Assembly: GCA_021904315.1 (NCBI GenBank)
Contig: CM038910.1
Coordinates: 23,756,256 to 23,820,255 of the forward strand
Direction of reading: 5' to 3'
Origin: Sphagnum magellanicum
Lineage: Eukaryota > Streptophyta > Sphagnopsida > Sphagnales > Sphagnaceae
DNA: 64,000 nucleotides
In this document: in pieces, positions 61,116 to 64,000 of the stretch
How positions within the stretch are numbered: the first letter of the stretch is position 1
How the letters are laid out: the number at the start of each line of letters is the position of its first letter
Notes under the pieces: model-generated
Seen by the model: the letters and a program-made list of their open reading frames with translations, nothing else
Database searches by the model: none
Told to the model about the DNA's origin: nothing
Translations under genes and position numbers: made by a program

Positions 61116-61696
61116 ACCCATTTAAATATTTATATTTAATTCATTTTGACCAAATTCAATTAGTATGCGACACAACGATTTTTTTATTACACCATGTCAT
61201 GATTAAAACCATCCAAAATGGATAACCAAAATAATTTATATATATATATATATATATATTTGAAATTAAATTATGTTACCATGTGACAATTAATAATTGG
61301 CCTACAATTTACTTGCAAATAATGGGAAGTAATCATACTTGTGTATGTGTCAACGAATGAAACCACATTCATTGATTGTATATTTCATCCTTGTGGAATA
61401 TGTTGACATCATGCTAAGGTTGACATTTGCAACTACATGTTGGGTGCAACTAAATTTATGCAAGTAATGGAATTTTAGTTGTAAAAGTTGGTTGAGATTA
61501 TTTTATAATCACAAAAATGTTTTTCTTTTATTTTATTAGTAATCTATAGGGTTTTCAAGACTAATGTGTCACACTAAATTTACACCAATCATCATGTTAA
61601 TGTGATGTCTAATTTCCATTTGTTGACTTAATGATTGACATTGATTTGACATTGACTTAATGTTCTTGTGAATAATTTATTAAAAAAAATTTGGTT

Positions 61697-62319
61697 GAAA
61701 GTATGATTGGGTGACATTGCAAGGAAAATCACATTTTCATTTTATTAGACCATTAAACTTTAAAAATTTATAGGAAACATTTAAAAAAGGGCTTTCATTA
61801 AAATTTTTTGGCAAATACTTAATTAGATTGTATACACTTTGAAACTTTAATCAAATCCAGAATATTTTGAATTTTGATGTTCCTAAACATTTCATAATTA
61901 AAGGGTTTCAAGAAAATAATGTTGGTTTTCTTTGAATGTTTTTGGTTAGGAACTCTTTTGCTACATATTTTCAGGGTTTATATATATATAATAATTTGCA
62001 AAGGTATTTTAGATCATATTCTATTTGGTATTTTATTAGGTAATTAATTGAATGAATATAATTTAGTTGTGAATTTCCAAAATTCACATTTGTGATTCTT
62101 GAAATGGCCAAAGAAATTAAGAATATAAATTTGTAATGGTTTTCACCTATTTTTTTTCCAATGAAAACTTAAAATTGTATATTTTGGCATGTAATGGATA
62201 AAGAGGAGAAAAAAATTATAATATTTAGAAGAAAAGACCCATGAATATTAATTTGCCAAGTTTAATTCCTGAACCATTCTTTCAAGTGGTTCCTTATGAT
62301 ATCACCCAATCATACTTTC
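61697..62319. mobile_element. MITE-like element, 623 bp with 21-bp terminal inverted repeats
   Basis: The left end GAAAGTATGATTGGGTGACA (61697-61716) and the inverted right end (62319-62300), GAAAGTATGATTGGGTGATA, differ at one base. The interior is very AT-rich and has no coding frame, as expected for a non-autonomous DNA transposon. A target-site duplication is not clear. The superfamily cannot be named. Confidence 0.75.
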
Positions 62320-64000
62320 ACTAGTTTACACTTTACAAGTAAATTCATTTTGTTATTATTATTTTATTCTTGGGATTGAATTTTCGTCCAAAGGGGATTG
62401 AAACCTAATTCACATTATTTGAAAAAAAAAAATTCAAATTGTCAAAATGTTAATAATCAAATTTAGATGGACTTAAAACTTTTTTGTTTTATTAGGACTA
62501 AGTATCCATCACTTTTGGAAAGAAAATCAATGGCCATATGGATAGAAACCCAAGTCCACCATGTCCACCCAATCTTCCAAAACAAAATTGAAATCATCCT
62601 AATGACATCAATAAGGTTTTTGTTTTTAAAAAAAATCAATTGCCATATATAAGATATCAAGATCCACTTCCACTTCACCCAATGACAACTAAAACTTTGT
62701 GGTGACATAATTTCAATTGCATTGGGGTAGCTAATTTTAAGCAACCAAAAATAAAGTTAAGTTAATTTGACTTAATTTGACCCTATGTTAACCCTTAACC
62801 AATGTGACTACTTAGGTTACATCAACATCAAAACTAATGTGACATGACATGAAACAATTGACATTGATAACCATGGTAATGTATTGTAAAATGTCTATCA
62901 ATTATATTTTTGAAAAAATAAACATTTATATGGCTTAAATTGAATTCATGTCATTTTGGTAAAAATATAAACAATCCCCTATGGGGGTGGAAGAAGAAAA
63001 GTTCTTTTTACAACTTGTGTGGAGGTTTTGATGTTGGGGTTGGGCAACATACAAAGGAGCAAATGTCAAAAGCCCAAATGGAAACATGTATGTTAAGGTG
63101 GTTCAAAACCTTTTAATGTGTGAAATGCGCTTGGCACAAATAAGCCATTTCCTCTTCCATATGTTGCAATGAGTTAGACAATCTAATGATGTTTGGGTTC
63201 TATATTTGTCATTGAAAAGTTAATAGCCACATGAAATAGATTGCTCTAATGGTTGTCTATGAAATTTTGGAGTATAATCAACGCATATGATGGTGTTAAA
63301 GCATTCCCCTCTTCACGAGGAGAGGTGATTTTGATTTGGGAGTAGATGTGGTACATCTAAGGTGCAAAAGGGGAAGTGAAAGGGGTTTGTGCATGCATAG
63401 GGTAGGGAAGATAGTGAAGGAATTAAGCATCCATTTAAAGCTTGATGTTAGCATGGCATCACTAATTTCATTATGGAGAAAAGGAATGAAAATCAGTTCA
63501 ACTTATTAAAACCTTGATTTATGTTCAATATGGAGGTTTCATATTTTCAATGATCTATTGTCAATGTGCGTGTGTGCATGCACATTGGATCCTGATTGAT
63601 AGAAATAGGTGCAATCCATGTGTTGCAAGTGTTGGTGTGTGATTATGTGATATTGAATTGGTGTTGTGAGTTAATGTGGGTAAAAGGACATTACAATGGA
63701 CTTTTTTGGATGTCCCAATGCCTAGTGTCCTAGGTTTGACAAATATTTATATTACTACATAATTCCCCAAATAAAACATGAAACAAATAGAACATGGTGT
63801 CAATTTATTGAAACATTATGTGATTTTTCAATTTTGAAAAAATTACACCAAAACCATCAATATTCAATCAATGATGGACTCAATTCAAGTATGTTCAAGG
63901 TCCCTACCCACTTATGAACTTATTCTTGTGTAGCCATTCTATGAGAATCACTCAAAACTTTGGGGCATCTTACTTCAAAGGTCTTTAACACTTAAGGTTT
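62320..64000. other. AT-rich intergenic DNA, no gene seen
   Basis: No supported gene or recognised element. The overlapping frames on both strands at 62463-62744 have no known domain. Confidence 0.45.

Noticed and set aside
1-64000. CRISPR arrays, bacterial operons, origins or attachment sites
   Set aside because: The window is spliced eukaryotic DNA. No regularly spaced palindromic repeats of that kind were seen.

Overview
The window is nuclear DNA of a land plant. It carries three spliced plant-type genes with GT-AG introns, one nuclear tRNA gene, and long AT-rich intergenic stretches full of heavily decayed transposons. The transposon types, and coding relics in which C has gone to T, would fit a seed-free plant such as a moss, fern or lycophyte. 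The exact group cannot be fixed from this window.

Layout. 1-5.7 kb: AT-rich DNA with a broken F-box-like fragment near 3.05-3.34 kb. 5.76-12.19 kb, minus strand: a 13-exon gene for a Claspin/MRC1-like replication-checkpoint adaptor. Its CpG-rich 5' flank holds an E2F-type site and a tandem repeat. 12.7-14.5 kb: unassigned DNA with a telomere-type motif, then an intronless tRNA-Leu(UAG) on the minus strand at 14.5 kb. 14.6-27 kb: AT-rich graveyard with direct repeats, an old Ty3/chromovirus relic (about 21.4-23.8 kb) with a striking short-period repeat in its 3' part, and a second F-box-like fragment (25.2-25.5 kb). 28.3-36.9 kb, plus strand: a 19-exon gene for BRF1, the TFIIB-related subunit of RNA polymerase III factor TFIIIB, including a 31-nt microexon. 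38-39 kb: nested inverted repeats. 40.4-43.3 kb, minus strand: a decayed hAT-type transposase gene split by a clean 805-bp solo LTR with target-site duplication. 45 kb and 54-56 kb: degenerate word-type minisatellites. 48.1-51.4 kb, minus strand: a four-exon GRF-INTERACTING FACTOR (AN3/GIF/SSXT) gene, with a probable 5' UTR exon near 53.2 kb, in a GC-richer, CAGCTG-rich domain. 56-64 kb: AT-rich DNA with a 623-bp MITE, a related partial copy, and TAGG/TACC arrays.

The genes do not form an operon-like unit. BRF1 acts on tRNA promoters such as the tRNA-Leu in the window, but their proximity is probably chance. Exon coordinates were read by eye from splice motifs, frame continuity and remembered family sequence. 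All three gene models close in frame from start to stop (about 901, 871 and 252 codons). I found no clear new multi-gene system. The best leads are the intact coding models with unusual exons, the nested transposon events, and the repeat families near the genes.
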